From positions 108,493 to 172,492 of the forward strand of contig NZ_NNRM01000003.1 in assembly GCF_002252525.1 (NCBI RefSeq): a stretch of DNA of 64,000 nucleotides, in the 5' to 3' direction. Positions 20,082 through 30,696 of this stretch are shown here, one piece after another. Both the position numbers and the translations under genes were made by a program. The stretch comes from Brucella pseudogrignonensis. Lineage in GTDB: Bacteria; Pseudomonadota; Alphaproteobacteria; Rhizobiales; Rhizobiaceae. The notes below the pieces were generated by a model. The model was given only the letters and a program-made list of their open reading frames with translations. It ran no database searches and had not been told where the DNA came from. Numbering within the stretch: position 1 is the first letter of the stretch; each line of letters begins with the position of its first letter.

Positions 20082-20212
20082 AGTCAATATTAAACCGTCA
20101 CAATCCCGCACATTGGCTAATACAAGCCACTACATTTAACGTATGACCTTGCCATCATAGTGCCACCCATGCGTTATGAAATGACAATAGGATCAATAAC
20201 TGACGGCGATTC

Positions 20213-20578
20213 ATGCGGCGCTCTATCAAATTTACCCTTATTGGACTGGTTATCGTTGCGCTTGCCGGGGCAACTCCCTTTGCCGTCGAACCAATCGTCC
20301 AGAAGATCGGCGAAGGCTCAATCCGTCAGCTGGCAAAAGATGGCAATTTCTGCACAACTGAGAATTGCGAAGAAGGAATAAACTATGCCATTGGCTTCCT
20401 CGAAACCAATTACGGCCTCTCACCGCAGAACGTAAAATGGTGCATGGGCGTCGATGTCATCGCTCATTATGAATTGCCATTTGCGAACGGGCTGAAAAAA
20501 GCAATAACTGATCGCATGTATCAGCGCTGCGGTGACCCTAGTCAGGATGAACCTGTCGGCAACTACACGGCAGAATAG
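20213..20578 (+). CDS. Small secreted protein of unknown function
   Basis: 121 residues, not recognised. The first 25 residues (MRRSIKFTLIGLVIVALAGA, then TPFAV) form a signal peptide or membrane anchor. The mature part has four cysteines (NFCTTENCEEG, VKWCMGVD, YQRCGD), which would suit two periplasmic disulfides. The ribosome site is poor. It lies 14 bases before a VanZ-like membrane gene in the same direction, so the two may be cotranscribed. Its promoter region is shared with the divergent MerR regulator. Confidence 0.65.
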   Translation: MRRSIKFTLIGLVIVALAGATPFAVEPIVQKIGEGSIRQLAKDGNFCTTENCEEGINYAIGFLETNYGLSPQNVKWCMGVDVIAHYELPFANGLKKAITDRMYQRCGDPSQDEPVGNYTAE

Positions 20579-20592
20579 AAGGCCTTTACTTA

Positions 20593-20946
20593 ATGACGCG
20601 ACTTTTGCGTATCGCTGCCTGGTCGATTCTGGTTTTAATCCTCGTGGTAACGATCAGCCCAATCCAGTTCCGTCCGATCACCGGCGAGCCTGCTGATCTG
20701 GAGCGTTTTGCTGCTTTTTTTCTGGTCGGTTTTCTCTTTGCACTGGCCTACCCCCGCCAATGGCTGGCAGTCCTGTTACTGACTATCGGTTGCGCAGGCA
20801 TGTTTGAGCTGCTTCAGCGGTTGGCACCCGGACGGCACGGCGAATTTGCCGATTTCCTTTTCAAAGCGGTTGGTGCCCTTGCGGGCGTTTGTATAGGCCG
20901 AGGCTTGAGCCTCCTGCCTTTCTTTGAAAGCAAATTGAAGAGGTAA
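20593..20946 (+). CDS. VanZ-like small membrane protein
   Basis: 117 residues with three or four hydrophobic segments: AAWSILVLILVVTISP, RFAAFFLVGFLFALAYP, WLAVLLLTIGCAGMFELLQ and AVGALAGVCIGRGLSLLPF. The order of a first span, the FAAFFLVGFL segment, FELLQ and a charged loop GRHGEFADFLF matches VanZ-like proteins, where EQ/ELLQ plus an Asp-rich loop is typical. No activity is known for these short forms. It follows the secreted 121-residue protein by 14 bases. Confidence 0.72.
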   Translation: MTRLLRIAAWSILVLILVVTISPIQFRPITGEPADLERFAAFFLVGFLFALAYPRQWLAVLLLTIGCAGMFELLQRLAPGRHGEFADFLFKAVGALAGVCIGRGLSLLPFFESKLKR

Positions 20947-21019
20947 AATCTCTTTCCTCTAATGGAACCAATTGGTTGTCGGTACGTTTTATCCGCATCA
21001 ATTCCAATGGAGGTTTCAA

Positions 21020-21340
21020 ATGGCCGACAATAAGACTGCTAGCGACGTTCAACAGGCTCTGGAACAGCAGATTTCTGATCTTCGTGGTGAACTGAAGCGC
21101 CTGTCGAAATCCTTGGCATCTCGCTCAAGCGATCTGAGGGACTCTGCCGAAGATGCGTTTGATGATGCATCCGGACGTTTTCGCCACGCGGCACAGGTTG
21201 TTCGTGAGCGTGGTCAGGCTGTCGCGGAAACAGTCAAGGAAAACCCTGGTACGGCAACGACGCTTTTCGGCACCGCCGGTGTGCTCGGAATATTGATCGG
21301 CGTCGCAATTGGCTGCGTGATCTCCTCCGATCGCCGCTGA
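21020..21340 (+). CDS. DUF883/ElaB-type membrane-anchored helical protein
   Basis: 106 residues from the ATG with GGAGG eight bases upstream. Residues 5-70 are charged and helical (ALEQQISDLRGELKRLSKSL, then SSDLRDSAEDAFDD) and precede VVRERGQAVAETVKENPGTA and a C-terminal hydrophobic span with GVLGILIGVAIGCVIS. This is the layout of the DUF883 family (E. coli ElaB, YqjD), which associate with ribosomes at the membrane in stationary phase. The family match is by pattern; a role here is inferred. A terminator follows. Confidence 0.75.
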   Translation: MADNKTASDVQQALEQQISDLRGELKRLSKSLASRSSDLRDSAEDAFDDASGRFRHAAQVVRERGQAVAETVKENPGTATTLFGTAGVLGILIGVAIGCVISSDRR

Positions 21341-21361
21341 TCAAAAAATTTCCTCCCGACT

Positions 21362-21390
21362 AACCCGCGCCCTCCCAGCGCGGGTTTTTC
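21362..21390 (+). terminator. Rho-independent terminator after the DUF883-type gene
   Basis: AACCCGCGC and GCGCGGGTT form a nine-base stem with a short loop, followed by TTTC. It lies 22 bases after the stop codon. Confidence 0.85.
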
Positions 21391-21534
21391 TATGGGCTTT
21401 ACCTGCTTGTCCAAGACTGCTATTCGAAGCCATTGGCAATCTGCCACCGGTCGCAGCCTACCCGGTCAAAACAAGGACAAGCGCTTGATATGCAAGCGTG
21501 AAGACTGCACCGTGGCTTTTAAAAAGGCACGCAA

Positions 21535-22002
21535 ATGTCTGAAAAGACAATATATTCCGATCTCAAACAACTCGGATCGAACAGCACGATACCGCAATCT
21601 CCGGAAGAGGCCGTTCTTGAAAGGGTCTCAAACCCGCAAGCAGGAACGCCGTACTGCGTTCGCTTCACAGCACCAGAATTCACCTCTTTATGTCCTATGA
21701 CCGGACAGCCGGATTTCGCTCACCTGATGATCGATTACGTTCCGGGCAAGTGGCTGGTTGAAAGCAAGTCGCTCAAGCTTTTCCTGTTCTCATTCCGCAA
21801 TCATGGCGCTTTCCATGAGGATTGCACAGTTACAATCGGCAAGCGACTTGTTGAACTGTTGGACCCGGAATGGCTGCGCATTGGCGGCTATTGGTATCCG
21901 CGTGGCGGCATCCCGATTGATGTGTTTTATCAGACGGGCGAAACACCAAAAAATGTCTGGATTCCTGAACAGTCTGTACCCAATTATCGCGGTCGCGGTT
22001 GA
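21535..22002 (+). CDS. queF: NADPH-dependent 7-cyano-7-deazaguanine reductase
   Basis: 155 residues, the short (type I) QueF. It reduces the nitrile preQ0 to preQ1 in queuosine synthesis for tRNA. The catalytic cysteine is Cys53 and the general acid Asp60 in [14 protein letters not shown]; the NADPH-side motif with [20 protein letters not shown] is complete. The start has AAGG seven bases upstream. It stands alone after a terminator; other queuosine genes are not in the window. The 144-base leader shows no convincing preQ1 riboswitch fold by eye. Confidence 0.96.
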   Translation: MSEKTIYSDLKQLGSNSTIPQSPEEAVLERVSNPQAGTPYCVRFTAPEFTSLCPMTGQPDFAHLMIDYVPGKWLVESKSLKLFLFSFRNHGAFHEDCTVTIGKRLVELLDPEWLRIGGYWYPRGGIPIDVFYQTGETPKNVWIPEQSVPNYRGRG

Positions 22003-22094
22003 TCACAAATCTCTGTAACTATTGCCGCTAGAAGTCACGATGCTTATTATTAAGTCCCGTGATTGGCATCATTTTGAAACCGGAAACACTCCAG

Positions 22095-22262
22095 ATGAAC
22101 AAAGTTGCCCTACTGATCTCGCTGGCTGTTCTTTCCGGCTGTGGTGCCGGAAAAGCGGCAATGGATGCAGGCAAAGGCTTTGATCGATTCGCTTGCATGT
22201 CTCGTAACATGAAGGGCGAGACGCCCTGCCCGCAGCCCGACAATCCAAACCAAAATCCATAA
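22095..22262 (+). CDS. Small putative lipoprotein
   Basis: 55 residues from the ATG. MNKVALLISLAVLSGCGAG is a short lipoprotein signal with lipobox LSGC (Cys16). The mature chain is about 40 residues with Cys in FACMSR and TPCPQP and a Pro/Asn-rich end. A GTG start 12 codons upstream would put a polar stretch before the signal and is less likely. It lies 17 bases before the DUF924 gene. Function unknown; resemblance to entericidin-sized lipoproteins is in size only. Confidence 0.6.
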   Translation: MNKVALLISLAVLSGCGAGKAAMDAGKGFDRFACMSRNMKGETPCPQPDNPNQNP

Positions 22263-22279
22263 CCTGAAAAGAGGCAGTA

Positions 22280-22822
22280 ATGGACATTCAACCCCAAGAC
22301 GTCCTCGATTTCTGGTTTTCTGCAAAGATGCGCGAAAACTGGTTCAACAAAAGCGATGGCATCGATGCGGAAATTCGCGAAAAATTTCTGGCGGCTTATG
22401 AAGATGCTCGCGCTGACAAGCTGGAAGACTGGAAACAGCAGCCGGAAAGTGCACTCGCGCTGACCATCCTGTTCGACCAATTCCCGCGTAATATGTTCCG
22501 CGGCTCTCCACGCTCATTTGAAAGCGACGGCCTTGCCCGTGATGTTGCAGCGCAGGCGCTTGATCATGACTTCGACCGCAAACTTTCAGCTGAGCAACGT
22601 CAGTTCTTCTACCTTCCATTCATGCATAGCGAGCATCTCAGTGATCAGAAACGCTGTGTCGATCTTTACGAAAAGCTGGGTGATGAGTTCTCTTTGGGCT
22701 TTGCCCGCCAGCATCACGATATTATCGAGCGTTTTGGTCGTTTCCCGCACCGTAACAAGGTCCTGGACCGCGAAACAACCAGCGAGGAAGCAGAATTCCT
22801 CAAGGAACATGCTGGTTTTTAA
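22280..22822 (+). CDS. DUF924 family protein
   Basis: 180 residues. VLDFWFSAKMRENWFNKSDG at the start, ALTILFDQFPRNMFRGSP in the middle and FFYLPFMHSEHLSDQKRCVD are the DUF924 signatures. The family adopts a TPR-like helical fold and has no assigned function. The protein has no leader peptide. The ATG has an AGAGGCAG site upstream, and the stop lies three bases from the convergent scfR-type gene end. Confidence 0.86.
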   Translation: MDIQPQDVLDFWFSAKMRENWFNKSDGIDAEIREKFLAAYEDARADKLEDWKQQPESALALTILFDQFPRNMFRGSPRSFESDGLARDVAAQALDHDFDRKLSAEQRQFFYLPFMHSEHLSDQKRCVDLYEKLGDEFSLGFARQHHDIIERFGRFPHRNKVLDRETTSEEAEFLKEHAGF

Positions 22823-22825
22823 TCG

Positions 22826-24238
22826 CTAAAGAAGCTTGTAAGGCAAGATACCACGGCGGTCGTGATCGACCGCCAGTCTGCTTTTCAAAGGCGGGACCGC
22901 ACGCTGCACACATTCAGCTCGGTCGCAGATACGGCAGGAAACACCAATCGGATCAAATGCTGAGCGTGTCGCAATATCCAGCCCATCCGCATAGACAAAG
23001 TCCTGCGCGTGTGTGACTTCACATCCCAAAGCGATAGCATAACGACGCTGTGGTGCGTGAAACCCGCCCTCGCTCTTGGTTAGCTCGGTGGCAACGCAGA
23101 GATAGCGCGCACCATCCGGCGTTTCCGCAAGCTGCCGGATAATTCGCCCAGGCGTCTCGAATGCCTGATGAACATTCCACAACGGACATGCCGCGCCATA
23201 TCGCGCAAATTGCAGCTTGGCCGCACTATGCCGCTTGGTGATGTTTCCGGCACGGTCGATTCGCGCAAAGAACACCGGAACGCCGCGTTGGCCTGAACGC
23301 TGCAATGTGCTCAGACGATGCGCAACCTGCTCAAGGCTTGCCCCAAAGCGCGAGGCGAGCAATTCCAGATCATGCCGCAGTTCTTTGGCGGCTGAAAGAA
23401 ACGTCTGATAGGGCAAGACCAGCGCACCAGCGAAATAATTGCGTAAACCGATTTTGCAAATCTCGACCGCTTCTGCCGAACGGAAATCCGCACGCTTAGC
23501 AATTGCAGTCACAAGCTCTTCCATCTCCAGTTCGGCAATCTGAAACGCTATCTGGAAATTGCGAGTCGAAGCTGGCGAATAGGGATTAAGATAAAGGACG
23601 CGAGCAATTGGATCGAAGCGGCGCAGAATAGCTTCATCGGGATCAGCGCGTGCAACACGAACCCGATAGCGCTCCTCCATATATTGCGGCAGCGCAACAC
23701 CGATATCGCGCGCCGGTATCTTCAGCTCATCGGCCAGCTTTTCCGCTGCAATATCAAGATCATGAACATAGTTATCGATAAAATGAAAGAAGTCGCGCAC
23801 TTCTTCATAAGGTGCTGGCTCGGCGGCTGACGGCGCGCGCCCAAGCTGGTTATCGAGACTTGCAAGCTGCTCACTGTTGCGCCGATAGGCCTGATGACAA
23901 GCGATCAGTGCATGAGCCAAACCCGGCGCATTTTGCGTGATGAGTTTCAGCTCCTGCAAATTCGGCTTGTAATTATCGAACACCGGATCAGCCAGCGCTT
24001 CGGATACTGCCGATAACAGCCGATCATCATCGCCAAGCGAAATCGCACCGATATCGATCTGATAGTTTTCAGCCAAAGCCAGCAGCACAGCCGCCGAAAC
24101 AGGACGCTGATTGTTCTCAATCTGGTTCAGATAACTCGTTGAAATACCTAAGCGTTCAGCAAAGCCCGACTGTGTCGTCTTATGCTGTTCACGTATTTCC
24201 CGGATCTTCCTGCCGACATAGAGTTTTTTGGGTGCCAT
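22826..24238 (-). CDS. Short-chain fatty acyl-CoA regulator (ScfR family, PccR/MccR/RamB-like)
   Basis: 470 residues. The N-terminal XRE helix-turn-helix (KIREIREQHKTTQSGFAERL, then GISTSYLNQIENNQRP) is followed by an IrrE/ImmA-type middle domain and a C-terminal ScfR domain with cysteines (CRICDRAECVQRAVPP). In Rhodobacter and actinobacteria such proteins sense acyl-CoA and control propionyl-CoA or acetate genes. Here it is divergent from pccB with 128 bases between, and paired TTTGCAAA sites cover its own start, pointing to control of both. The ATG at 24238 starts the conserved domain; a start ten codons upstream would lie inside the operator. Confidence 0.9.
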   Translation of the reverse strand: MAPKKLYVGRKIREIREQHKTTQSGFAERLGISTSYLNQIENNQRPVSAAVLLALAENYQIDIGAISLGDDDRLLSAVSEALADPVFDNYKPNLQELKLITQNAPGLAHALIACHQAYRRNSEQLASLDNQLGRAPSAAEPAPYEEVRDFFHFIDNYVHDLDIAAEKLADELKIPARDIGVALPQYMEERYRVRVARADPDEAILRRFDPIARVLYLNPYSPASTRNFQIAFQIAELEMEELVTAIAKRADFRSAEAVEICKIGLRNYFAGALVLPYQTFLSAAKELRHDLELLASRFGASLEQVAHRLSTLQRSGQRGVPVFFARIDRAGNITKRHSAAKLQFARYGAACPLWNVHQAFETPGRIIRQLAETPDGARYLCVATELTKSEGGFHAPQRRYAIALGCEVTHAQDFVYADGLDIATRSAFDPIGVSCRICDRAECVQRAVPPLKSRLAVDHDRRGILPYKLL

Positions 24239-24239
24239 T

Positions 24240-24269
24240 TTTGCAAATTCGCATTTCGCTATTTGCAAA
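24240..24269. promoter_or_regulatory. Paired TTTGCAAA operator between scfR-type gene and pccB
   Basis: TTTGCAAA occurs at 24240-24247 and again at 24262-24269, 22 bases apart, i.e. about two helical turns. The second lies in a perfect palindrome ATTTGCAAAT. RamB and related ScfR proteins are known to bind TTTGCAAA-type sequences, so this is very likely the site of the adjacent regulator. It abuts the regulator's start codon and lies about 100 bases upstream of pccB. Confidence 0.75.
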
Positions 24270-24366
24270 TTTATAAATTACACAATCGCACCTTTTCAAG
24301 CTTTCAGAATGCGGCATACTGGCTCTAAGCAATTAGACAAATTCATAGCTTTCAAGGTTATAGCGA

Positions 24367-25899
24367 ATGCAGGAACTTCTCGAACAGCTTGAAGCCCGTC
24401 GCGCCGAAGCCCGTCTTGGCGGCGGACAAAAGCGTATCGATGCGCAACACGGCAAAGGCAAGCTCACCGCCCGCGAAAGAATCGAAGTGCTTCTCGACGA
24501 AGGTTCGTTCGAAGAGTTCGATATGTATGTCACGCATCGCTGTACCGACTTCGGCATGGAAAAGCAGAAAGTAGCAGGCGACGGCGTCGTGACCGGCTGG
24601 GGCACGATCAATGGCCGGCAAGTCTATGTCTTCAGTCAGGACTTCACTGTTCTTGGCGGCTCTCTGTCTGAGACGCACGCGCAGAAAATCTGCAAGATCA
24701 TGGATATGGCCATGCAGAATGGTGCTCCTGTGATCGGCCTAAATGATTCCGGTGGCGCACGCATTCAGGAAGGCGTTGCTTCGCTTGCAGGCTATGCCGA
24801 TGTTTTCAAACGCAATGCCGATGCGTCGGGTGTTATTCCGCAGATTTCCGTTATCATGGGGCCATGCGCCGGTGGCGCGGTCTATTCGCCCGCCATGACA
24901 GACTTCATCTTCATGGTGCGCGACAGCTCTTATATGTTCGTGACCGGCCCTGATGTGGTCAAAACAGTCACCAACGAAATCGTTACGGCGGAAGAACTCG
25001 GCGGTGCTTCGACCCATACGAAGAAATCTTCCGTTGCCGATGGCGCATTTGAAAACGACATCGAAGCGCTGGAACAGGTACGCATCCTGTTTGACTTTCT
25101 GCCGCTCAACAATCGCGAAAAGCCACCCACTCGCCCTGTCTTCGATGACCCCGCGCGTCTTGAAATGCGGCTGGATACACTGATCCCGGATAGCGCCAAC
25201 AAGCCTTACGACATGAAGGAACTGATCCTGGCGTTGGCGGATGAAGGCGATTTCTTTGAAATTCAGGAAGCTTTCGCCAAAAACATCATCACCGGCTTTA
25301 TCCGAATGGATGGCCAGACTATTGGCGTGGTCGCAAACCAGCCCATGGTATTGGCTGGCTGCCTTGATATTGATTCATCACGCAAGGCCGCACGGTTCGT
25401 GCGTTTCTGCGATGCTTTCAGCATTCCGATCCTCACGCTGGTCGATGTTCCTGGCTTCCTCCCCGGCACAAGCCAGGAATATGGTGGCGTGATCAAGCAC
25501 GGCGCGAAGCTTCTCTTCGCCTATTCACAAGCGACCGTCCCAATGGTCACGCTCATTACCCGCAAGGCCTATGGTGGCGCATATGATGTGATGGCATCCA
25601 AGCATATCGGAGCCGACATCAATTATGCATGGCCGACTGCCGAAATCGCCGTGATGGGTGCCAAGGGTGCCACCGAAATTCTTTACCGCTCAGAACTGGG
25701 CGACACGGAAAAGATCGCCGCCCGCACCAAGGAATACGAAGAGCGTTTTGCCAATCCTTTCGTTGCCGCCGAGCGTGGCTTCATCGACGAAGTGATCATG
25801 CCGCATTCTTCCCGCCGCCGTATCGCCCGTGCGTTCTCTGCGCTTCGTAACAAAAGCCAGAACACGCAATGGAAGAAACACGACACCATTCCGCTCTGA
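24367..25899 (+). CDS. pccB: Propionyl-CoA carboxylase beta (carboxyltransferase) chain
   Basis: 510 residues, full length for PccB. It moves the carboxyl group from biotin to propionyl-CoA to form methylmalonyl-CoA. The acyl-CoA and biotin pockets are visible in [37 protein letters not shown] and in the C-terminal [20 protein letters not shown] with [17 protein letters not shown] lies nine bases before the ATG. It opens the pccB-pccA-scpA run and is transcribed away from the ScfR-type regulator. Confidence 0.96.
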   Translation: MQELLEQLEARRAEARLGGGQKRIDAQHGKGKLTARERIEVLLDEGSFEEFDMYVTHRCTDFGMEKQKVAGDGVVTGWGTINGRQVYVFSQDFTVLGGSLSETHAQKICKIMDMAMQNGAPVIGLNDSGGARIQEGVASLAGYADVFKRNADASGVIPQISVIMGPCAGGAVYSPAMTDFIFMVRDSSYMFVTGPDVVKTVTNEIVTAEELGGASTHTKKSSVADGAFENDIEALEQVRILFDFLPLNNREKPPTRPVFDDPARLEMRLDTLIPDSANKPYDMKELILALADEGDFFEIQEAFAKNIITGFIRMDGQTIGVVANQPMVLAGCLDIDSSRKAARFVRFCDAFSIPILTLVDVPGFLPGTSQEYGGVIKHGAKLLFAYSQATVPMVTLITRKAYGGAYDVMASKHIGADINYAWPTAEIAVMGAKGATEILYRSELGDTEKIAARTKEYEERFANPFVAAERGFIDEVIMPHSSRRRIARAFSALRNKSQNTQWKKHDTIPL

Positions 25900-25919
25900 T
25901 AGCCACGGGTACGATACAG

Positions 25920-27923
25920 ATGATCAAGAAAATCCTCATTGCCAATCGCGGCGAAATCGCGTGTCGGGTTATCAAGACGGCAAAGAAAATGGGCATTGCG
26001 ACCGTCGCGGTCTATTCCGACGCGGACCGCAATGCGCTACATGTCAAGATGGCCGACGAGGCCGTGCATATTGGACCAGCGCCCTCAAACCAGTCTTATA
26101 TCGTCATCGATAAGATACTGGCAGCGATAAAGGCAACGGGTACTGATGCAGTGCATCCGGGTTACGGCTTTCTGTCGGAAAATCCACGTTTTGCCGAAGC
26201 ACTGAAAGCTGCCAATGTCACTTTCATCGGCCCACCAGTGAACGCCATCGAGGCCATGGGTGACAAGATCACCTCAAAGAAGCTCGCGTCCGAGGCTGGT
26301 GTATCCACCGTTCCCGGCCACATGGGGCTGATTGAGGATGCAGACGAGGCGGTAAAAATCGCAAGCACAGTCGGCTATCCCGTGATGATCAAGGCATCCG
26401 CTGGCGGCGGTGGCAAGGGAATGCGCATTGCATGGAACGATGAAGAAGCGCGTGAAGGCTTTCAGCTTTCACGCAATGAAGCCAAAGCATCGTTTGGTGA
26501 TGATCGCATTTTTATCGAAAAATTCGTCACCCAACCACGCCATATCGAAATTCAGGTGCTCGGCGACCAGCACGGCAATATCATCTATCTGGGCGAGCGC
26601 GAATGCTCCATTCAGCGCCGCAATCAGAAGGTGATTGAAGAAGCGCCCTCGCCGTTTCTTGATGAAGCAACCCGCAAGGCTATGGGCGAGCAGGCCGTGG
26701 CTCTCGCCAAGGCTGTCGGCTATTATTCCGCTGGCACTGTCGAGTTCATCGTCGATGGCGAGCGCAATTTCTACTTCCTTGAAATGAACACGCGCTTGCA
26801 GGTCGAACATCCGGTGACGGAACTCATCACCGGCATCGATCTGGTTGAGGAGATGATCCGCGTGGCATCGGGCGAAAAGCTGCGCATCATCCAAGCCGAT
26901 GTAAAACTCAACGGCTGGGCCATCGAAAGCCGTCTTTATGCCGAAGACCCGTATCGCAGCTTCCTGCCCTCTATTGGCAGGCTGACCCGCTATCGTCCAC
27001 CGGTCGAAGGTTGGCGCGATAATGGCTCTGTCATCCGCAACGACACTGGTGTCTTTGAAGGGGGCGAAATCTCGATGTATTATGACCCCATGATTGCAAA
27101 ACTTTGCAGCTGGGGACCCGACCGGACCAGCGCAGTTGAAGCCATGGGCGACGCATTGGATGCATTTGAAGTGGAAGGCATCGGTCACAACCTGCCATTC
27201 CTTTCCGCCGTTATGGAGCATCCGCGTTTTCGTGCTGGCGCGCTTACCACAGCCTTCATCGCTGAGGAATATCCCGACGGCTTTGCGGGCGTTACCGTGT
27301 CGGAAGAAGACGCGCATGTGCTGGCCGCGGTTTCAGCACAGATCAACATGGCTATTGAACAGCGCAATGGTCTGATTTCCGACCGTATCTCTTCACAGGT
27401 TCAGTCTGTATCAGCCGATTGGGTCGTCACCCTGGGCGGCTTCAATTTGCCTATCAGGATTGCTGAGGGTGAAGGCGGTACGATAATCAACTTCGCTGAT
27501 GGTAACAGCCTCACCGTCGCCAGTGACTGGCATCCGGGGAAGCAGCTCGGCTCGTTCACGGTTGACGGCGAGTCAATCGCTGTCAAGGTTTTGCGCTCCG
27601 GCACGGGCTGGCGTCTGCGCTGGCGCGGAATTGATGTGATCGCCCACGTTCGCAGGCCACGCGTGGCGGAACTGGCAAAGCTGATGCCGGTCAAACTGCC
27701 ACCCGACACATCGAAGATGCTGCTCTGCCCGATGCCGGGCGTGATCACCTCAGTTCTTGTCAAAGATGGCGATACGGTCGAGGCAGGTCAGCCACTGGCA
27801 ACGGTTGAAGCCATGAAAATGGAAAATGTACTGCGTGCGGAACGCCGCGCCACCGTCAAACGAATTACCACGGAAGCAGGTGCGAGCCTCGCAGTCGATG
27901 AACTGATCATGGAATTTGAATAA
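25920..27923 (+). CDS. pccA: Propionyl-CoA carboxylase alpha (biotin carboxylase and carrier) chain
   Basis: 667 residues. The biotin carboxylase part starts [20 protein letters not shown] and has the ATP-grasp glycine loop [31 protein letters not shown] and [15 protein letters not shown] middle linker domain (about 470-590) joins to the biotinyl domain, whose acceptor is Lys633 in EAMKMENV. The start is the ATG 20 bases after pccB; a longer frame from 25869 would overlap pccB and adds residues not seen in the family. With pccB it makes the alpha6beta6 enzyme. Confidence 0.95.
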   Translation: MIKKILIANRGEIACRVIKTAKKMGIATVAVYSDADRNALHVKMADEAVHIGPAPSNQSYIVIDKILAAIKATGTDAVHPGYGFLSENPRFAEALKAANVTFIGPPVNAIEAMGDKITSKKLASEAGVSTVPGHMGLIEDADEAVKIASTVGYPVMIKASAGGGGKGMRIAWNDEEAREGFQLSRNEAKASFGDDRIFIEKFVTQPRHIEIQVLGDQHGNIIYLGERECSIQRRNQKVIEEAPSPFLDEATRKAMGEQAVALAKAVGYYSAGTVEFIVDGERNFYFLEMNTRLQVEHPVTELITGIDLVEEMIRVASGEKLRIIQADVKLNGWAIESRLYAEDPYRSFLPSIGRLTRYRPPVEGWRDNGSVIRNDTGVFEGGEISMYYDPMIAKLCSWGPDRTSAVEAMGDALDAFEVEGIGHNLPFLSAVMEHPRFRAGALTTAFIAEEYPDGFAGVTVSEEDAHVLAAVSAQINMAIEQRNGLISDRISSQVQSVSADWVVTLGGFNLPIRIAEGEGGTIINFADGNSLTVASDWHPGKQLGSFTVDGESIAVKVLRSGTGWRLRWRGIDVIAHVRRPRVAELAKLMPVKLPPDTSKMLLCPMPGVITSVLVKDGDTVEAGQPLATVEAMKMENVLRAERRATVKRITTEAGASLAVDELIMEFE

Positions 27924-27988
27924 GCTTTGAGGAGGCGCGCTTGCGCCTCTCAAGGACACAAAGGCTTTATGGGATGGAGAATAAGCCA

Positions 27989-30127
27989 ATGACGCAGAAA
28001 ACCCGCGCGGATTGGGAGGCGTTGGCCGAGAAGGAACTGAAGCGTCCCGCCGACAGCCTCGTCTGGCACACGCCCGAAGGCATTGATGTGAAGCCGCTCT
28101 ATACCACCGACGATCTTGATCAGATAGGCCACCTCGGCACCCTGCCCGGCTTCGAGCCATTCCTGCGCGGCCCGCGTGCAACTATGTATGCGGGCCGTCC
28201 GTGGACCATCCGCCAGTATGCGGGCTTTTCGACTGCCGAAGAGTCCAACAACTTTTACCGCAAGGCGCTTGCGGCTGGTCAGCAAGGCGTTTCAGTGGCC
28301 TTCGATCTTGCCACCCATCGCGGCTATGATAGCGATCATCCGCGCGTTGAAGGCGATGTCGGCAAAGCAGGCGTGGCGATAGACTCCGTTGAGGATATGA
28401 AAATCCTGTTCGACGGCATCCCGCTTGAGAAAATCTCCGTCTCCATGACGATGAACGGCGCGGTGATCCCGATCCTTGCCAACTTCATTGTAGCAGGCGA
28501 AGAGCAAGGCGTGTCTCGCGATCTGCTGTCTGGTACTATTCAGAATGATATTCTGAAAGAGTTCATGGTCCGCAACACCTATATCTATCCGCCGGAACCA
28601 TCGATGCGGATCATTGCGGATATCATCGCCTATACGGCGACAGAAATGCCGAAATTCAATTCAATTTCCATTTCCGGCTATCACATGCAGGAAGCTGGCG
28701 CGACACTGGTGCAGGAACTGGCTTTCACGCTGGCTGATGGTCGCGAATATGTGCGTGCAGCTTTGAACAAAGGCCTTAATGTCGATGAGTTCGCAGGGCG
28801 CCTGTCGTTCTTCTTCGCCATCGGCATGAACTTCTTTATGGAAATCGCCAAGCTTCGTGCTGCCCGCCTGCTCTGGTCGCGCATCATGAAAGAATTCGAC
28901 CCGAAGAAACCCGGCTCACTGATGCTGCGCACCCATTGCCAGACATCGGGCGTCTCATTGCAGGAACAGGACCCGTATAACAATATCGTCCGCACAGCTT
29001 TTGAGGCCATGTCCGCCGCCCTTGGCGGAACACAATCACTTCACACCAATTCTTTTGACGAAGCCATTGCTTTGCCGACAGAATTTTCCGCCCGTATCGC
29101 CCGCAACACACAGCTCATTCTACAAAACGAAACCGGCGTTACCAAAGTCGTGGATCCACTTGCAGGGTCTTATTACATCGAAAGCCTGACGAATGAACTG
29201 GCAGAAAAAGCATGGGCTTTGATCGAAGAGGTTGAAGGTCTTGGCGGCATGACCAAAGCCGTTGAAAGCGGCCTCCCCAAGCGTCTGATCGAAGAAGCGG
29301 CAACGCGCCGACAGGCAGCCGTTGACAAGGGTGAGGAAGTCATCGTCGGCGTAAACAAGTTTCGTCTGGAACAGGAAGACAATATCGACATTCTTGAAAT
29401 CGATAACACCGCCGTCCGCAATTCGCAGATAGCGCGCCTCAACCGGATCAAGGAAACCCGTAACAAGACGAAAGTTGAAGCGGCGCTTTCTGAACTTGAA
29501 AAGGTCGCGAAAACCGGCGAAGGCAATATCCTTGCTGCGGCTGTTGAAGCATCGCGCGCCCGCGCAACAGTAGGTGAAATATCAGACGCCATGCGTAGCG
29601 CCTTCGGTGATCATGCAGCTGTGCCAAAGGTCGTTAGCAAGGTTTATGGCACCGCCTACGAAAATGAGCCGGAATATCTCACCCTTGTAGAGCGTCTCGA
29701 AGAGTTCTCCAGACATAGCGGCGACAAACCCCGTCTGATGGTGGCCAAACTCGGTCAAGACGGCCATGATCGTGGTGCGAAAATCATCGCTTCCGCCTTT
29801 GGCGATATCGGCTTTGAAGTGCTGGCTGGACCTCTGTTCCAGACGCCAGATGAAGCCGCAGACATGGCAATCAAGTCCAAAGTGCATGTACTTGGAGTGT
29901 CTTCGCTCGCAGCTGGGCACAAGACTCTGCTGCCGCAGCTCGTAGATACGCTACGCAAAAAAGGTGCCGAAAATATCATCGTTGTATGTGGTGGTGTCGT
30001 ACCGCGTCAGGACTATCAATATCTGTTCGACCACGGCGTATCAGCAGTATTCGGCCCCGGCAGCAATGTACTCGATTGCGCACGCGCCGTACTCGACCTC
30101 ATGGAAGGCAAGCGGCGCAATTTATAA
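27989..30127 (+). CDS. scpA: Methylmalonyl-CoA mutase
   Basis: 712 residues, close to the 714 of the homodimeric E. coli enzyme. It rearranges methylmalonyl-CoA to succinyl-CoA using adenosylcobalamin. The N-terminal barrel has [20 protein letters not shown] and [13 protein letters not shown]-type sequence; the C-terminal B12 domain carries D-G-H-D-R-G in [12 protein letters not shown], the lower-axial His loop. GGAG lies nine bases before the ATG. It ends the propionate operon; the epimerase and the G-protein chaperone are not in this window. Confidence 0.96.
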   Translation: MTQKTRADWEALAEKELKRPADSLVWHTPEGIDVKPLYTTDDLDQIGHLGTLPGFEPFLRGPRATMYAGRPWTIRQYAGFSTAEESNNFYRKALAAGQQGVSVAFDLATHRGYDSDHPRVEGDVGKAGVAIDSVEDMKILFDGIPLEKISVSMTMNGAVIPILANFIVAGEEQGVSRDLLSGTIQNDILKEFMVRNTYIYPPEPSMRIIADIIAYTATEMPKFNSISISGYHMQEAGATLVQELAFTLADGREYVRAALNKGLNVDEFAGRLSFFFAIGMNFFMEIAKLRAARLLWSRIMKEFDPKKPGSLMLRTHCQTSGVSLQEQDPYNNIVRTAFEAMSAALGGTQSLHTNSFDEAIALPTEFSARIARNTQLILQNETGVTKVVDPLAGSYYIESLTNELAEKAWALIEEVEGLGGMTKAVESGLPKRLIEEAATRRQAAVDKGEEVIVGVNKFRLEQEDNIDILEIDNTAVRNSQIARLNRIKETRNKTKVEAALSELEKVAKTGEGNILAAAVEASRARATVGEISDAMRSAFGDHAAVPKVVSKVYGTAYENEPEYLTLVERLEEFSRHSGDKPRLMVAKLGQDGHDRGAKIIASAFGDIGFEVLAGPLFQTPDEAADMAIKSKVHVLGVSSLAAGHKTLLPQLVDTLRKKGAENIIVVCGGVVPRQDYQYLFDHGVSAVFGPGSNVLDCARAVLDLMEGKRRNL

Positions 30128-30145
30128 TACTATCAATAATATACG

Positions 30146-30207
30146 GGCTCTATGAGACTCATTTTATGAGCCGTTTCAGAAGCCGGATGAATTGTCCGGC
30201 TTCTCAT
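30146..30207 (+). terminator. Terminator region after scpA
   Basis: Two stem-loops in series: GGCTC...GAGCC at 30146-30172, and AGAAGCCGGA with TCCGGCTTCT (a perfect ten-base stem) at 30178-30204. The following T-run is weak. It lies between the convergent scpA and the 120-residue protein gene. Confidence 0.65.
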
Positions 30208-30220
30208 TGTCTAAATCCAA

Positions 30221-30601
<381 letters not shown>

Positions 30602-30696
30602 TCACCTGCAGAAACAACGACAAACGACCACTATAGTTCCCGAAAAGGAACCTGTGTCGTGCTGAAACGTTTTCTGGCAAATTGTGGGAGGAAGCG

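Noticed and set aside
21391-21534. Possible preQ1 riboswitch before queF
   Set aside because: I could not see the expected short stem with an A-rich tail pairing; a covariance search would be needed.
25869-25919. Upstream start for pccA overlapping pccB
   Set aside because: The 17 extra residues do not match the family, which begins at the [12 protein letters not shown] segment.
26469-27317. A 282-codon minus-strand frame opposite pccA
   Set aside because: Antisense to the biotin carboxylase domain; no start site and no homology seen.
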